A stretch of 5,083 nt of DNA. Source: Candidatus Bathyarchaeota archaeon JdFR-04 (GTDB lineage Archaea > Thermoproteota > Bathyarchaeia > Bathyarchaeales > UBA233). The position numbers and the translations under genes are program-made. Every line of letters starts with the position of its first letter. The stretch's first letter is position 1. The DNA lies in contig MTLR01000105.1 in assembly GCA_002010925.1 (NCBI GenBank), positions 1-5,083 of the forward strand, read 5' to 3'. The notes below the pieces were generated by a model. It saw only the letters and a program-made list of their open reading frames with translations. It made no database searches and had not been told where the DNA came from. Positions 4,547-5,083 of the stretch are shown one piece after another.

Positions 4547-5083
4547 CTAACCTTTAGAGCTTCCAATGTAAATTATCGTTGTCCCTTTCAAGTCCCGATT
4601 AACCATATGATCTATATCAAGGTTTTTCTCCGCGTCGGCTACCTCTTTAATGCCAGCAAAGGTTCTAGGCTTTTTTGGCGGAACACTACAACAAAGGGCA
4701 CGTCTTATTGAAATTTCAAAAGTCCCTATTTTCCGTGCAATTTTCTCCACCTCTTGCTTATCAAGCCCAAGTAGGGGGCGAAGTATAGGTATCCCGTTGA
4801 CAGCCGAGTTTTCTACGCGAAGATTTCGCAAGGTTTGGCTGGCTTGTTCTCCGATAATCTCGCCAGTTACAATGGCATCAGCTTTCTCCATCCGCGCAAT
4901 TTCTTTCCCTACCCGATACATCATTCTTCGACAGAGAACACAGGTTAACTTTCGAGGACAATTTCTTAAAATGTCTGCCAAGTCTTCCCCATGAGGAACC
5001 ACGTAAAGCTTAGCCGAGTTTTCAGGTAAAAACTCACCCAGTTTCTTTACCACATCTATGGCTCTTTGCCTTGTAGTTTCATC
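4547..5083 (-). CDS. thiI: tRNA 4-thiouridine synthase ThiI, C-terminal catalytic part (partial, 5' end off the right edge)
   Basis: The frame is open to the right edge (178 visible residues beginning DETTRQRAIDVVKKLG), so the GTG at 5053 is an internal codon, not the start. The visible part is the later portion of the PP-loop ATPase domain. It includes a CVLCRRMM segment, ADAIVTGEIIGEQASQTL, a PILRPLLGLDKQEVEKIARK segment, and GTFEISIR followed by CCSVPPKKPRT. ThiI adenylates U8 of tRNA and inserts sulfur to make 4-thiouridine, acting in the cytoplasm. There is no rhodanese domain: the protein ends about 45 residues after the CCS motif. Archaeal enzymes of this type use the CxxC pair (codons at 4942-4940 and 4933-4931), and a further Cys, for an iron-sulfur cluster or persulfide transfer; the Cys pair at codons 4693-4688 is a candidate third ligand. 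The N-terminal ferredoxin-like, THUMP and SGGxDS regions would lie outside the window. Expression is from outside the window, convergent with the 106-aa gene. Confidence 0.93.
   Translation of the reverse strand, partial: DETTRQRAIDVVKKLGEFLPENSAKLYVVPHGEDLADILRNCPRKLTCVLCRRMMYRVGKEIARMEKADAIVTGEIIGEQASQTLRNLRVENSAVNGIPILRPLLGLDKQEVEKIARKIGTFEISIRRALCCSVPPKKPRTFAGIKEVADAEKNLDIDHMVNRDLKGTTIIYIGSSKG

Noticed and set aside
5051..5053. GTG 5053 as the thiI start
   Set aside because: The frame stays open to the window edge with ThiI-like sequence, and a start here would remove the ATP-binding loop; it is an internal Val codon.

Overview
The window looks archaeal, probably from the Thermoproteota/Bathyarchaeia side. 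This is inferred from three things: an archaeal-type HMG-CoA synthase operon with a DUF35 protein, a ThiI with an internal CxxC pair, and short AT-rich TATA-like boxes with GGAG/GAGG-type ribosome binding sites and TTG/GTG starts. It is densely coding, with five genes plus one more that runs off the left edge. No RNA genes, CRISPR arrays, insertion sequences or tandem repeats were seen.

Left two thirds, minus strand, read right to left: one apparent operon. It starts at about 3715 with a 400-aa thiolase-fold protein. Next comes a 507-aa protein, overlapping it by 4 bp (ATGA), that joins an N-terminal DUF35 domain (zinc ribbon plus OB fold) to a complete archaeal HMG-CoA synthase. After a gap of about 22 bp follows a Yip1-like membrane protein with a GTG start, cut by the left edge. 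In archaea the thiolase, HMG-CoA synthase and DUF35 protein normally come as three genes whose products form one complex making HMG-CoA for the mevalonate pathway. Here DUF35 and the synthase are one polypeptide. The synthase keeps its Glu/Cys/His/Asn active site, but the thiolase has lost its nucleophilic Cys, the His of the GHP loop (now GNP) and the His of the HDAF-like motif (now YDQS). This is the most interesting feature of the window: a catalytically re-purposed or scaffold thiolase paired with an apparently active DUF35-HMGS fusion.

Right third: an 89-bp divergent intergenic region with a TATA-like element separates the operon from two small plus-strand genes. One encodes a 110-aa protein with a basic N-terminus, a charged helix and two membrane segments. 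The other encodes a 106-aa soluble protein whose C-terminal half resembles a TBP half-repeat. The second gene ends 2 bp from the convergent 3' end of a thiI gene (tRNA 4-thiouridine synthase), whose 5' part lies beyond the right edge.

How the genes work together: the thiolase-like protein and the DUF35-HMGS fusion very likely act as one acyl-CoA carbon-carbon bond-forming (or cleaving) complex. The membrane protein is co-transcribed, but no functional link can be shown from sequence. The plus-strand genes and thiI are separate units.
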